Below, piece after piece: positions 1-11,215 of a DNA stretch of 64,000 bases (positions are counted from its first letter, which is position 1; every line of letters starts with the position of its first letter). A program made the position numbers and the translations under genes. The notes beneath the pieces were generated by a model that ran no database searches, was not told where the DNA came from, and saw nothing but the letters and a program-made list of their open reading frames with translations. The stretch lies in contig OY540810.1 in assembly GCA_961205875.1 (NCBI GenBank), forward strand, positions 10,850,001 to 10,914,000, given 5' to 3'. Source of the DNA: Sialis fuliginosa. Lineage: Eukaryota > Arthropoda > Insecta > Megaloptera > Sialidae.

Positions 1-805
1 TTTGTTCACAATCCTGTAAAATTTTAATGATACTGCAATTAAAAAATTTTGAGAATAATTTACTTTTATAATCTCTGCCTGATCACATTAACTACAACTC
101 AACCAAGTAAGCCTTGAAAAATGTCTGAAAATTGTAAAGCATCAAAAAAGAATCTAACGACCAAATAAGTTTATTTATTTGGTCAGTACATTTTTTTGAT
201 GTATGGGAAAGTGTTAAAAAATCAATAAAAAAGATATGTTGTCATTTAAAAAAATAGAGTTGGATACCATAGCAACATAACTGAAAGCACCATTTTTTTA
301 AGATTAGCATTACTCATGGTGGAAAGATATGTATATTTGTATCATGAATAATTTCTCTAAAAACTTGACTAAAACATTTTTTTAAATAATGAATATTTTG
401 AAAATATAAGCAAGATTCCATATTTTTTAATCATCCTGTATACTCCTTAATTATTTTCGTTCTGCGATTTTAATCTAACTTCTATTTTATAATTTAAAAT
501 AATGTAAATATACAAATGGAGTGAAAAGTACATATTATATACATAGGTAAAACATTGTATCTCACAAATTATTACATAAGATAAGAACGAAATTAATTTA
601 ATCATCCAAACTAATAACTTTTAACATAAAAGAGAATCCACCATTAACACTTTATTAATATTAATCCAGCATACTGCGCGATTCCCATGCTAGAAAATTA
701 CATAATACCATGATGAAAATTAATATCAAAATTAGCACACTAAATATTTGATCCCATTATCATTTCACGTGTAACTAAAGCAGATAAAAAATATAAAAAT
801 AATAA
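1..805. other. AT-rich stretch, nothing recognised
   Basis: I see no ORF of note, no terminal inverted repeats and no similarity to the repeat families found elsewhere in the window. Homopolymer A and T runs dominate. Confidence 0.5.
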
Positions 806-975
806 TAAAAGGTACAAACGCGTCCGTTGACTGTATAATTTAGTGTCACCGCCGTTTGACAACCGCAGCAACGCGAAGCAATTTTTGATGATAACGAGTT
901 TGCAAACTTAATTGGATCTGAAAATTGATGTCAAAACTGGGGCTGCAAATAGAGTATGCATTGGCGGGTACACAT
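806..975. other. GC-elevated patch, apparently single-copy here
   Basis: Base composition shifts abruptly to mixed sequence with several CpGs (ACGCGTCCG, CACCGCCG, CAACGCG) between AT-rich flanks. It matches none of the repeat families in the window and has no convincing open frame. It could be conserved non-coding DNA, an untranslated exon or an old unrecognised element. Confidence 0.3.
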
Positions 976-1302
976 TATGTTTTCCGAGGGTCTATTCATT
1001 TCAAGTATAGATATTTTTATCGATATTATAATTTTAGACCAATATTTTTCAAAAATAAATAAATTAATAAAATATTGTGAGCCTTTTATAGAAACAACGA
1101 CTTTTTAATCTCTTTGAATACTGAAGAACATATTTATCACAGCATATGTGTGTTGGCCATACGTGGTCATTTATGGACTCATTAATAATAATAAAAATAG
1201 TTAATATTTATTCCTTGGAACAAAACATACATAAAATGCATCAACTACCTACAAGAAAATTTTCTCAGATCATATAATTTTTAGTATAAATATAAATAAT
1301 AA
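976..1302. other. AT-rich stretch, nothing recognised
   Basis: No repeat, ORF or inverted structure was found in this interval. Confidence 0.45.
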
Positions 1303-1602
1303 AACTGATACCCGCAACTTCGTTCGCGTCATATGTATAATAATAAATTGTATATGGTTTTCGTGGAATTTATGTCACCCATGAAAAAGAAGAAGGTTAG
1401 ATAATATAGATTTCAGTTATGACAATCGATAAATCAAGTCGCGTGTATAGATATCACACTTCTATTTTTTATCTAATAACTTTTTCAGGATATAAAGTAG
1501 CCTATGTTTTTCCTCAGGATGCAAGCTTTCTCCCTGCCAAATTTCAAAAGTGAAAATATAACAAACAGACAAACACATTCGTATTTTTGATACAATTGTG
1601 AA
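1303..1602 (+). repeat. Family A dispersed repeat, near-complete copy (SINE/LINE-tail-like)
   Basis: It starts with a 'TACCCGCAACTTCG' head and passes through 'ATAAAGTAGCCTATG' and 'CTCCCTGCCAAATTTCA' to a tail related to (GACA)n. The same order is seen at 22816-23138 (minus strand) and around 23157-24955. Such units are common in moth and butterfly genomes and resemble non-autonomous retroposon tails. No protein is encoded. Confidence 0.7.
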
Positions 1603-1637
1603 TCTCGCCTTTCTGAATACATTTTTTTTTGTTTCTT

Positions 1638-2440
1638 TGTTAGGGTTCCGAAGAAACCCTATTAATCTCACTTTATCGTCCATCCGTCCGTCCGTCCGTC
1701 CTTTTCACTCAAAGCCAAATAGCTCGTAAACTATATAAGCTAGAAACTTAAAATCTTTACTGAACATGTAAAATGACACCCTCTAGTAAAATATGTACAA
1801 ATTTATTGAATATATAATTTTTCGGGCAATAAGGAGCTAAAGCTAGGTAAAAAAAAATATTTTTTTTATACCAAGGCATGTGGCACGTTAAAATGTATAA
1901 CCAAACAAGCGGAATTTGACCCTTTTTCTATTTTTTTTCTAAATCAAAAATGGTGCATATAGGGGGCTTTAAAGCAAATCCAAAAAAACAAAAAAAATGT
2001 ATATCAAGACGTGTGGCATGTCAAAATGTACATCTCAATTAGTAAAATTTGACCATATTTTTTATTTTTTTTCTAACTCAAAAATGGCGCCTGTAGGGGG
2101 TTAAAAGCAGTATTTTATTATGTCTCCCCCCCAACCTCTAACTCTGTAACTACTGGCTCAAAAAATCTGAAAAAAATTTGATAACGAGGCTTTGGTGGGA
2201 CTACCAACGACAAATATAGTCAACAATATAATTTTAAATTTTGGAATTATAGGGAGGGGCGTCATAGAATTATTTATTTTGATATCTAGGTATGTGGTAT
2301 GTATGTCAAAATATAGATCTCAATTAGTAGAACTTGACACTTTTTTATATTTTACTTTAAGTTAAAAATGCACCTGTAAGTGGTTCCAAACATTTCACGT
2401 AGTACGTACTTTTCGGAACCCTTATGGCATACACTCGTGT
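1638..2440. mobile_element. Family G element with GGGTTCCG-type ends
   Basis: The left end reads TTAGGGTTCCGAAG and the right end CTTTTCGGAACCCTTA, which are inverted relative to each other. A (CCGT)n tract lies just inside the left end (1681-1700). The interior holds three loose copies of a module of about 105 bp. Elements starting GGGTTCCG with CCGT/GACA microsatellites are widespread in Lepidoptera. No transposase is present, so it is non-autonomous. Confidence 0.6.
1865..2385 (+). repeat. Three diverged copies of a module inside family G
   Basis: Copies lie at about 1865-1975, 1998-2105 and 2278-2382. Each contains 'GTGTGGCATGTCAAAATGTA'-like sequence, then 'TTTGACC', a T-rich tract, and 'AAAAATGGCGCCTGTAGGGG' or a decayed form of it. 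Spacing is irregular, so this is an old amplified module rather than a regular tandem array. Confidence 0.6.
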
Positions 2441-2919
2441 ATGTCTTGCCCAAATATTTTTTTTAATTGTTTATTTCACGTTAAAATAAATGTTAATTTA
2501 ATATCTTAACAAGACAGCTACCTACACTTGAAATAACTTTTGCTGTTATCTAGTTACGATAGCAAAAAGTCCATCGATTTACTTATATTATACAAATTTC
2601 AATATAAATCAATTATGATTGAAGTAACTAGCATCCCCCCCCCCTTCCAATTAAAATAAATTGTACCCACTACACGGTTCATTCACCTTATTAATTCTTG
2701 ACTATTTATAAAAATTATCCCAGAAACTGTTTTAATTATACACATTTTTCTTATGCTTAATGACGCGTATTCATGTTTTTCTTTTTTTGGAAAACAAACT
2801 ATGTTTTTGGCTTCTTTTTTGTGTGGATTGTATTTTAATTTACAATTTTTTACCTAAATATTCTAAAATCAAAATTAATCAAGTATAAATTATTTTTTAA
2901 TGGTTTATCACGAATTTAA
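2441..2919. other. AT-rich stretch with a C10 run
   Basis: Nothing recognised apart from ten consecutive C residues at 2635-2644, conspicuous in such AT-rich surroundings. Confidence 0.45.
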
Positions 2920-3156
2920 ACGATTGATGCACCAATCAACTTTGAAGAAATTGCCATATCACAATCAAATGATGTAGAACTACAAAAATTTTTACATTCT
3001 GATTCTGGTTTACAACTTTCAAAAATTCCAGTATTGTATTCAAAATCAGAAATATACTGTGATATATCTCAGGGTACTTATCGACCTTTCATAACACAAC
3101 AGTTCCGACAGCAAGTTTTTAACTTAGTACATAATACTGGTCAATTATTCTGGTAA
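2920..3156 (+). pseudogene. Ty3/gypsy pol fragment upstream of the integrase core (relic)
   Basis: About 78 codons are open between a stop at 2917-2919 and a TAA at 3154-3156. The translation resembles the linker between RNase H and integrase in many Ty3/gypsy polyproteins: a 'DVELQKFL' helix, then 'IYCDISQGTYRPFI', then 'RQQVFNLVHN'. In an intact element the final His would begin the H2C2 zinc-binding domain. Here homology ends after 'LVHN' and runs into AT-rich sequence. There is no start codon, LTR or flanking pol domain, so this is a truncated fossil. Confidence 0.7.
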
Positions 3157-3984
3157 AAAAAATAAACAAAAAATGAATGAATTAGCTCAAATGTATAAGT
3201 ATGACTCATAGAGTTCACTATTCTATTTACAGTAGCTACAAAAACAACCAAAATATACTCAACTATTAAAAAACACTTTACATCAAAAACTAGAAACAAA
3301 AAATGAATGAACAGAGTAACAAAACAATCAGAGTTCTTAATTTAATGAAAACATTAAAACATACAAAACATAAACATTCATTCAGAATAGTTAATAAAAC
3401 AGGTATACCAACCCTCTACGCGTAAAGTTATTTTAATTAAACAAACCTTTATTACAAGCTTTCGTATTTGCAAAACTTTTAACGACTTGAACTTTAACAT
3501 CAAATGGTTATTTCATTCATACAAAAGTGATTACGCTTTTTTTTATTATTTATGTATAATGCTTTTTGAAAAAAAAAACTTCTTTTTTTTCTCTGCTTCT
3601 ATAATCTAACTTCTTTTCACTATTAATTACGTCAGGATATCCTTTATATATGTATATTACACTATATAAACTACTATAACAAAAAGGAATTGACGAGATG
3701 TGATTTTTTTGTTCTTTTATTCTGTATATTCTACAGTCTACAGTTTAAAAAGTTGAGATTCAGTTTCCGAGATATATATATTATTCCACCGTGCAGTGTA
3801 TTTGATAGTTATAAAAGAAATAAAGTAAGGTTCAATAAACTTTGGTATAAATCTTCTTGAAAATAACTTGTTTGGCTACGAAAGAGCGCATAATCAATAT
3901 AATTTTTACATTTTGTTTTTGTCTTTGAATCGATGTTCTTCTGGGTTATTTTAATTGATTTATATTATGAATTCTTCAGTAATA
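3157..3984. other. AT-rich stretch, nothing firm
   Basis: A short phrase, AAACAAAAAATGAATGAA, occurs twice (near 3164 and 3297), suggesting a small local duplication. No coding frame continues from the gypsy relic upstream. Confidence 0.4.
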
Positions 3985-4275
3985 TTCAAAAAATTCGTTT
4001 TGAGCTATGGAAGCCACAGGACTTTCTTATACGTAATACTGATAGTGAATAGTATTACTGTATACTATAACCTTGATGATGATCGTTTTAAAATATCGGA
4101 GGTTTTCTTCCCAAACAAAGATTAATCTTAAATATAAAAATTAACCCTTCTACGATTTGTCGTATTTGAGTTACAGCGTCTACAGACTGACAGACCGACA
4201 CACAGATATTATGGCGAAAATAGTCAGAATGGATTAAGCAAAGGTCAAAATAAAAAGAATAATAAACTAAATGTA
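3985..4275 (+). repeat. Family B dispersed repeat, partial copy
   Basis: It contains 'ACTTTCTTATAC', then 'CGTATTTGAGTTACAGCG', a GACA-rich tract with 'CACACAGATATTATGGCG', and 'AGTCAGAATGGATT'. The order matches the longer copy at 40181-40985 and the copy at 50775-51120. No ORF is conserved between copies, so it is a non-coding dispersed repeat. Confidence 0.7.
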
Positions 4276-4679
4276 ATTGATTATTATTAGACAGACATTT
4301 GTGTATATGTGTCTCATAAAACTCATAAATAAATTCCTAAAAGTAAATAATACTTTTAGAAATGTCGTATTATTCTATTCAGAAAAAATTTCAAATTTAC
4401 TAACTGTAAATACGAATATAATACAAAATATATAAATACATACATAAATATTTTTTCATCAGCACCGTGAAAACTACTTTTTGAAATGTTAAAATGCTAT
4501 TTAGAAAAGTTTTTTTTCCGTTGAACAGTTTGTTTATTTAACAGCTAGTCATATTTGTAGAAAGGCAAATATTTAAATTGGCTTCTTGCGAAATTACATT
4601 TCCTTTTTATATAAAAAAGTTTCACGTAATACAGGATGTTCGAAAACTATATGTACTAGCATTAATTTAACAGAAAGTA
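4276..4679. other. AT-rich stretch with an 'acaggatgttcg' motif
   Basis: Only the phrase ACAGGATGTTCG at about 4631 stands out. It resembles the ACAGG(A/G)TGTTC termini seen at 18978 and 63824. No second end was found. Confidence 0.3.
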
Positions 4680-5260
4680 TATAAGACTAGAACATTTATG
4701 TCGGGTACTAATGTGGCCGCTTTAAGAGGCAGTGTTTTTTGGAATTGATGGACTTATTTTTGTAATTAGCATGAACTCATGTTACTAACAAAACAAGCTT
4801 ACCTCTTTATTAAACTAATTTAATTACCAAAGTCCGCAAATATAGTTTTTTTTCTTTAATTATAGCTTTTTATTTTTTATTTTGTTTATATTTTTTCTCC
4901 AATAATTGATAATTTAAAACCAGTAATGATTGACACTTGCTGATGATTACTAAATGATATGTACTACGACACAAAAGTTATAAAATAAAGAATCGTAAAA
5001 TTTGAGAAAATGTAAAGCAGATGCTATGATAATATAATAATTAATACATAGATTACACTTATAATTAGTTTAAATGTCCACCACTTTGACAATCATTGTT
5101 CGATTACCATCAAATTAAGCTGTTTTACAATTAAGTATCTATAGATTATGATTCAGTAATGGCGGTAATAAAAAATCAAGAAATAATTCTAATTTAGTAC
5201 ATTTAATTAAATAAGTGTTCAACACTGTGGTATTATCCAAGACTGGAGCCAGTAACTTAT
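4680..5260 (+). mobile_element. Family C TIR element, near full-length copy
   Basis: It runs from a decayed left end (ATAAGACTAG) to a right end GACTGGAGCCAGTAACTTAT. It shares 'ACGACACAAAAGTTATAAAA', 'GCAGATGCTATGATAAT' and 'TTATGATTCAGTAATGGC' in the same order with the copies at 29711-30222 (minus), 38440-39587, 41692-42040 and 49101-49445. It is non-coding, with transposase supplied in trans if it ever moved as a DNA transposon. Confidence 0.75.
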
Positions 5261-5274
5261 AAATAATTTGCTCA

Positions 5275-5460
5275 AGAAGAACAAGAAATTTTCTTCAGAT
5301 TTTAAAGCAGTTGTAATAACATGTATACTCGTCATATTTATTTCATTTAAATATACCACACCATTGATTACAGCTGTCAGTAGGCTGTCATTTATATTTA
5401 AAAGTCCACAAGTAGCGTTAGCTTAGCTTTTAGAGCAAATTCTTTATTATGATAGTTCAT
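5275..5460 (+). mobile_element. Family J element, partial copy
   Basis: 'TTTTAAAGCAGTTGTAATAA', 'CCATTGATTACAGCTGTCA' and 'TAGCGTTAGCTTAG' occur in the same order as in the copy at 33874-34144. The right end 'ATTCTTTATTATGATAG' is a decayed terminal repeat. Confidence 0.6.
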
Positions 5461-6834
5461 TCTGCAGAACCCATTGCAAGTCGAAAAGATCGTATGCTGA
5501 AACCACTTCGAAATCCAACGGAAGGTAATTAATATTTTGATCATAACTCGATTAAAACTGATAAGAGAGGTAAAGAATCGAATAATTATGTTTTTTAGCC
5601 ATCTCTGATTATACTGCATAAAAAACCAGTAAAAAAATAAGTAAGTTAAATAAGTAAGTTACTGTCAAAACCATTCTCAATGGTTGCTTAGTATAGTAGA
5701 TAAGTCCAAGTGTTTTGCTATCAAATGTGGTCATTTATCAAAAATTACCATATTCAGTTATATTAACCATTATTTATTTTCAAAAATATAAATAATTATT
5801 TTTGAGCATTTGTTTGATAATTTCGATTATGTTCGTAATAGCTTTTGCTAAAAATAAGTCAAACTTTTCTCTTATAATATCTGAAAAAAATCGTAACGCA
5901 AATTTTGATTCTATACTCCTGGAATTTTATATGAATTGAGCATTCGAATGTCAAAACAATCAACTAAGATTTCATACCGAGACTAGACTGGCTTAAATTT
6001 TAACATGATTCTACACTCTGCACATTATTAAGGGGACACTTAAATAGCCTGTTTTCAAATATTTGTAATATGGTCAAAAATTGACTTTTTTAACCTTTTT
6101 TTTATGAAGAAAATTTATTCTACTTTATGATGTAATTCAATCCGAGTCTCATCTAGTGTGAATCCTTATTCCCGATAATAACTTGATGAAGCCAATATAA
6201 AAGCAATTTTTTTATTGCATTATTAAATTATATCTTGAAAAACTTTAGTTAACTTACACAGCACAAAAAACTATAAATATTCGAGAATAAAAAATATAAA
6301 TTCCACAAGTCTGATAGACACAATATTAATTTCGTAAAGTTATAAAACAATTTAAAAATATACATATCGATATTTTCTAATCATCCTATACTGTGATAGA
6401 GAACTTTTTCGCATAATAACAAAAATGTTTTCTTACGCAAAACTGGTTTTAAACTTAGAAAATTGTGGCTTATATAAACATAATGTGTCAAAAAGATTTT
6501 AACAAAAGCTATTAAGCATTATCAGCATGAATTACATAATCCTTAATTAAAATTTGGCAGTTTAATATTGCAAATGGTTTGTTTACTCTGTCTACAATAT
6601 TATATACTTCAGTGGCGGCTCAGATATTTTTTATCAGATTTTTTCGCATTTAAAGTACATACATACATAGTCTTCCTAGCAACTTCTCGTTCTTAATTCT
6701 ACTTAAAAAATATTGAAGTATTCATTGTCAAGCACGGAAAGCTCAAGTAGAAATTTTTAAATTTATTTTTTTATTTTTCCATAGATATGTACATAAATTT
6801 TTATATGTTTTTTATTAAAAAAAATCTATTTAGA
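5461..6834. other. AT-rich stretch, nothing firm
   Basis: No ORF or repeat could be supported. The phrase CAGTGGCGGCTCAGAT at 6611 resembles one end of hAT-type elements, but no partner end was found. Confidence 0.4.
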
Positions 6835-7125
6835 AAAAAATAAAATCGACTTATCAAACAAAACTCCAAAAAACACTGAAAAGTATGTATATAGATAATA
6901 ATTAAATTCAACAGTTTTGATGTTTGTTTAATGTTTTTTGTCTTAAAAAAATTTTTATTAGCTTGGCACTGACTTCAAAAATTATTAAATTTAATTATCA
7001 TATACATTTCAGTTTTTTTTTTAAGTCGGTTTTATTTTTTTCTTAAAAAGTTTTTTAATTTTTTCCTTCAAAGTTCATGGTCAGATTTGAGATATACCTA
7101 TCTTATTTTACGTAAAAAAACACGA
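6835..7125. repeat. Family D repeat with inverted 'AACAGTTTTTGAAGTCG' core
   Basis: A phrase built on 'AACACTGAAAAGTATGTA' and 'AATTAAATTCAACAGTTTT' is followed by its inverse ('TTTAATTATCATATACAT', 'AAGTCGGTTTTAT'). Related sequence lies at 10800-11215, 31128-31425, 50525-50770 and 51130-51365. The outer part, 'TTCATGGTCAGATTTGAG', is also shared. Confidence 0.65.
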
Positions 7126-7459
7126 ATCTTTCATTGAAAACATTCTTTTGATCAACTTAAACTTTAACAAAATAATTCGAGATTTTGGACTTTCAAGAAT
7201 TTTAGTCAGAACCATCAACTAGTAAAACGTGGAGAATTATTCTAAATTTTTTAATAAAATAATTTTAAAAAGTCTTAAATTTTTTCTAAAGTTGATGGTT
7301 TCCGAATAAAAAATTCTTGAAATTTCAAAATCTCGAATATCCTTAAAGGTCATGCAAAAACAATAAATAAACATTACTATTCGATTTTCCTGTCACAACC
7401 AAACATTTTTAGTCTAACAAACTTTGTAACACTTTTAATTCTCCGTCCTGTATATATAG
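7126..7459. mobile_element. Small fold-back sequence (7175-7338)
   Basis: 'ATTCGAGATTTTGGACTTTC' at 7175 is answered by 'GAAATTTCAAAATCTCGAAT' ending at 7338, and inner arms with ACCATCAAC / GTTGATGGT also pair. The arms are about 50 bases with mismatches. A fragment like the right arm occurs near 49060-49090. It is probably a short MITE. The flanks of the interval are plain AT-rich DNA. Confidence 0.5.
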
Positions 7460-7600
7460 TAATTATAAATAAAAACAACTTGTTTGTCTAAACGTCAAAA
7501 ATTTAATTGAGAAAAATTAATCGCAAGCTTTCGATTCACAGAATCATCGTCAGGCTATTAATAAAAAACAAAATGTGAGAACGATGTCGTTATCTCAATA
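7460..7600 (-). repeat. Penelope-like terminal repeat candidate, single copy
   Basis: The interval contains 'CAACTTGTTTGTCTAAACGT' and, on the minus strand, CTGACGATGATTCTGTGAATCGAAAG (split as CTGACGA, a GATT/AATC stem, then GAAA). The same unit occurs as two inverted copies at 37401-37652. CTGANGA...GAAA spacing is characteristic of hammerhead-type motifs found in Penelope-like retroelement ends. The assignment is an inference because no reverse transcriptase is present. Confidence 0.45.
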
Positions 7601-8156
7601 ATATTCATGTGACTACGTAGTCAACTATTAGTATATTATTATAGTAATTATATACACTGTCATATAGATAAACACATAATCAAAGATCCAATATAAAAGT
7701 ACAGTTTCTAAATTAAATTTTGACAGTTTAATATTTTCAATGTTTCTACTAAACAAATAAACCCTTTTTAGCACGTAACACTTTTTCGGGAAAAGGTAAC
7801 TAAATCTACACTCTATTTACAATTCTGTTCTACCTGGTACGCTTGTAAAAATGGTTTCACTTAACTTTGTTATTTTAGGATATTTTCTTTACTTACTGAA
7901 ATAAAAGTTTTATCCCACGTTGTTTTTCCTCATTCCTTACTAAGATAATAAAATCAGATATTTTGTGAATATTATACATAAACTTTTCCCAGTTGTTTAT
8001 GTCTAATTCTAGGAAAACGTCAAAATAAGATTTAAAATTATTTTAAGTTATTCGTTACAAATGTTTATACACATTTATTATTATTTCGCTGAAATGCTAA
8101 CAAAGTAAATAAATAAATAATTATATATGTATACACGATTATATATATGTATACAA
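7601..8156. other. AT-rich stretch, nothing recognised
   Basis: No structure could be supported apart from TATATGTATAC-type simple sequence just before the family E copy. Confidence 0.45.
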
Positions 8157-9028
8157 ACTAGCTGGGCCCGCGCGGCTTCGCTCGCGTGGACTACGGAATT
8201 ATTGTTTAGGATTTAAAAAATATATAGTTGAATTAAGTACAAACACGATTAGTTATTACTGTAATAAAAACCAAGCAACACTTAAATTACCTACCTAATA
8301 AAAAAGTAAAAATAATTTTTGTTCTATTTAAAAAAAGTTAATTATTGAAAACAAAATAAATAATTGACAATCAAAAGAATACCGGCCTGTGATCATTCTC
8401 TCTACCCTGCGTCTACTTAGCACGCTCCCTCCTTGCCGCACGCCGCGACACGGGTCAGCATCGCGCAAATAACATGTTCCCGTATGTATATTTTGATATT
8501 TTCTAAACTATATGAACAAATTGGATGCTGTAAAGGGCAAATTTTATCTACATTAAATACTTATGACGATGAAATAATTTATTTCGATAAAGATTAATGT
8601 TTTGCAGGTCATAAGTCCACGTAAACAAAACCCAAATATCTTAAAATTTCTTTTTAAAAACAGTCATTGTGGCTTAAATATAAAAGTTAGACATATGATG
8701 TCGCTGACTTTATTGTAGTTCTTTTGATTCTACATAATTCTTTAATACATTATTTTGTTCAATATTGACCAGTTTAGGCAGCGTATTGTAAAATAGCGCG
8801 CCGACGGCAATTTTTTTTCCGACTTGATTTACTATTATCGTCACTGCTTAGTTGTTATGTTACCTAACGTAACAAAATATAGCCTATAACCTGGTCAGAG
8901 AATGTACCTTTGAATTAAAAAAAAAACATGTAAATCGGATAAATGGTTCTCGAGTGATAAGCGCACTAACGGACAGACAGACAGACAGACAGACAGAGAC
9001 ACGTTGAGCTTTATATACGTATATAGAT
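8157..9028 (+). repeat. Family E dispersed repeat, copy 1
   Basis: It starts ACTAGCTGGGCCCGCGCGGC and ends with (GACA)n followed by 'ACGTTGAGCTTTATATACG'. It is collinear over its whole length with 16238-17078, differing by scattered substitutions and small indels. The head is strikingly GC-rich compared with the body. A GACA microsatellite followed by a TTTATATA-type tail is typical of non-autonomous insect retroposons. No ORF is conserved between the two copies. Confidence 0.8.
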
Positions 9029-9119
9029 TAGCGCATTGTACCCAGTGTTACTGGATATATTTAATTAAACAAGTGTCTAACACTGAGGTTTTGTCCAAGA
9101 CTGGGGACAGTACATTATA
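9029..9119 (+). repeat. Mosaic of family F head and family C tail fragments
   Basis: 'TAGCGCATTGTACCCAGTGTT' (split here as TAGCGCATTG and CCCAGTGTTAC) matches the head of family F at 36722 and 42905. From about 9056, 'TTAATTAAACAAGTGTCTAA' to 'CAAGACTGGGGACAGTACAT' matches the right end of family C. The junction shows that one repeat was cut by insertion or deletion next to another. Confidence 0.6.
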
Positions 9120-9847
9120 ATATAAGACATTTCAATACTTTTCAACAAATACGAATGTAATAAGACGTCACAAAATACAATATATTATTTTCTTAATTTA
9201 CAATATTCAACTAACAAGTATCAAATTTAAATGATAAAGAAAACATCGTTGGATGCGAACAATGTATTTTAAAATGCGATACTCTTGAAGTTGTATTATT
9301 ATTAAACTTCTCTGTACGAATTTTCTACAAAGAAAATACATTTAAATGAAAATACAAACGTTTTGAAATATATAATTATCAATAGTTAACTCTTTATAAG
9401 AAACAGATCAAAAATAATGTAAAAACTTGTTTAACGTATGACTTATGTTTCAAAGAATTTATAGTACAAGCATTTAGTAAGAAGTAAAATATCATTATAC
9501 AGATAATTGTAAGAAAGTTCAGTTTCTAGTAGCTTTACGTACATATAACTTTTGTAAGATAATAGAACAGTAGTATCATGTTTGCTAGAAGATCTGCTTA
9601 CTTCTTTTTACGAGAATAATAGTTTAATTTAATTAAAATATTTAATTGGAATTGGTAAACATATTATATTTCTAATGTTTTAAAACTTGATATGTACATT
9701 TTATAATCAAAATATTTTTTTAAAGGAGATGGGGTGTATGTAATAGACATTTAAGTAATTAAATGTTATTATTTTCTTTCATAAAATAACTTTACAAATT
9801 GTTTTCTTGTTTGTTTTTTATGCATATACGTATGTATGTATTTGTAT
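9120..9847. other. AT-rich stretch, nothing recognised
   Basis: No repeat, ORF or inverted structure could be supported. Confidence 0.5.
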
Positions 9848-9966
9848 ATAAGGTACTGGCACCAGTTATGTCCGTTGTATGAGCAAGGTTTACTGTTTTT
9901 GTGATTAAATGGTTTTCTTTTTTGTAATTCTCATGAATTCATGTTACTAATAAAACAATCAATTTA
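9848..9966 (+). mobile_element. Family C left-end fragment with intact terminal repeat
   Basis: It starts ATAAGGTACTGGCACCAGTT, the best preserved left terminal repeat of family C in the window, and continues through 'AATTCTCATGAATTCATGTT' before breaking off near 9966. It defines the left end used to interpret the other copies. Confidence 0.7.
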
Positions 9967-9974
9967 ATTGCTCT

Positions 9975-10075
9975 GTGAGTCTATCTGTATGTCGGTCTGT
10001 GAACGCTGTGCAGCAAATCGGTGAAACTTACATGTATAAAATGTTTAACTCAAATTATTTTTATACCAAAAATGG
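9975..10075 (-). repeat. Family B fragment
   Basis: 'GTCTATCTGTATGTCGGTCT' followed by 'GTGAACGCTGTGC' is the reverse orientation of the family B GACA-rich section. It directly abuts the family C fragment. Confidence 0.5.
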
Positions 10076-10451
10076 ATGTTTGAATTTTTCTATATATTTT
10101 TGAAACGGGTGGCGCGCCACGGGTCTGTTATAAAAAAATATCAAATTAAAGTTATAGAGAATATTTTTACCTATAATTTATGCTTTGAAGAAGTACTAGA
10201 GATTAACCTCAGGAAGAGCAGGAAGACAACAAAAATATGTAACCTTTTGAAAGCTTATATATCCGGAACTAATAATCATAGATAAATAATTAAGACGCCA
10301 ATATATAGCTCTTTTACGACACAATTTATAATAAATAATAAAATGAGAGGATTAGACCATCCACCCTTCAACCCTTAAATACAATTTCATCAAAAATTAA
10401 GCTAATTTTCATAGGATTTTGTAAAAATGGCCGACCTATAAATTATTAACA
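10076..10451. other. No supported feature
   Basis: A frame of about 69 codons is open, but its composition is that of translated AT-rich DNA and nothing in it is recognisable. Confidence 0.4.
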
Positions 10452-10790
10452 TTAATGTCCGGTATCATAAAGGACCTAACAAATTTGTTAGCTAACAAAC
10501 ACTTTCAACTGAGATATCAAACTTATATGACAGTTCTTTTGGAGTTTGTTGATGACTTTGACAAGTTTCGCGCACGCGTTGTAGGTAAATACAAACGGTA
10601 TTAAAACAGTGGTGATGTTATGAAAATTATTTTGTACGGTCAAAGATGCCAACTGTGTTACAAATAGTTGAAGTGTCACTGCTCTAAATTCCATAACTAA
10701 TCCATAGATACTAGTAAAGAATTAATACCCCATTTGAATGTAATTGCTAGCTAACAAATTTTGTTAGGTCCTTTATAATACCGGGCATAA
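10452..10790 (-). mobile_element. Family J TIR element, full-length copy
   Basis: The left end CCGGTATCATAAAGGACCTA (from 10460) is answered by TAGGTCCTTTATAATACCGG ending near 10784, and the repeat extends inward through AACAAATTTGTTAGCTA. Inside, 'GTCACTGCTCTAAATTCC' is the reverse complement of 'AATTTTAGAGCAGTGG' in the copy at 33874-34144. No transposase is encoded. The terminal repeat contains its own small palindrome (TAACAAATTTGTTA). Confidence 0.75.
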
Positions 10791-10799
10791 AAGTTTCTT

Positions 10800-11215
10800 A
10801 ATTCGGCTATATATAATTTTTATATACATATGTACGGCCATAACTCCAACAAATCTACACCGATTTGTACGATTTTTATTTTATTTGTAAAAGTATATTT
10901 CTAAGGTGGTCCCACATAAATTTTATTAGAATCTGACCATGGACATTGAAGATACGTTACTCAAAAGGAAAAAAAATTTTTTTAAATATATATATAACCG
11001 ACAAGAAACCCTAAAAACACTGAAAAGTATGTTATAATTAAATTTAACTGTTTTTGAAGTCGATGCCAAGCCAATGAAATTTTTTATAAGATAGAAAAAA
11101 TCGAAACCGTCTTCAAAAACTGTTGAATTTGATAATTATATACTTTTCAGTGTTTTTAGGGTCTTAAGTCGATTTTATGTTTACTTAAAAAGTTTTTTTA
11201 TAAATAATTACAATA
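10800..11215. repeat. Family D repeat, long copy
   Basis: The outer part has 'ACTCCAACAAATCTACACCG', 'AAGGTGGTCCCA' and 'GAATCTGACCATGGAC', all shared with 31128-31425. The inner part is an inverted pair: 'AAACACTGAAAAGTATGTTA' near 11015 against 'ATACTTTTCAGTGTTTTTAG' near 11142. Confidence 0.7.

Noticed and set aside
6611..6640. hAT element starting CAGTGGCGGCTCAG
   Set aside because: No inverted partner or 8-bp duplication could be found, so no element was annotated.
7529..7553. Hammerhead ribozyme as an annotated ncRNA
   Set aside because: CTGACGA and GAAA are present with a short stem, but an extra base follows CTGACGA and a convincing cleavage triplet and third stem were not found. 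It is reported only as a hypothesis.
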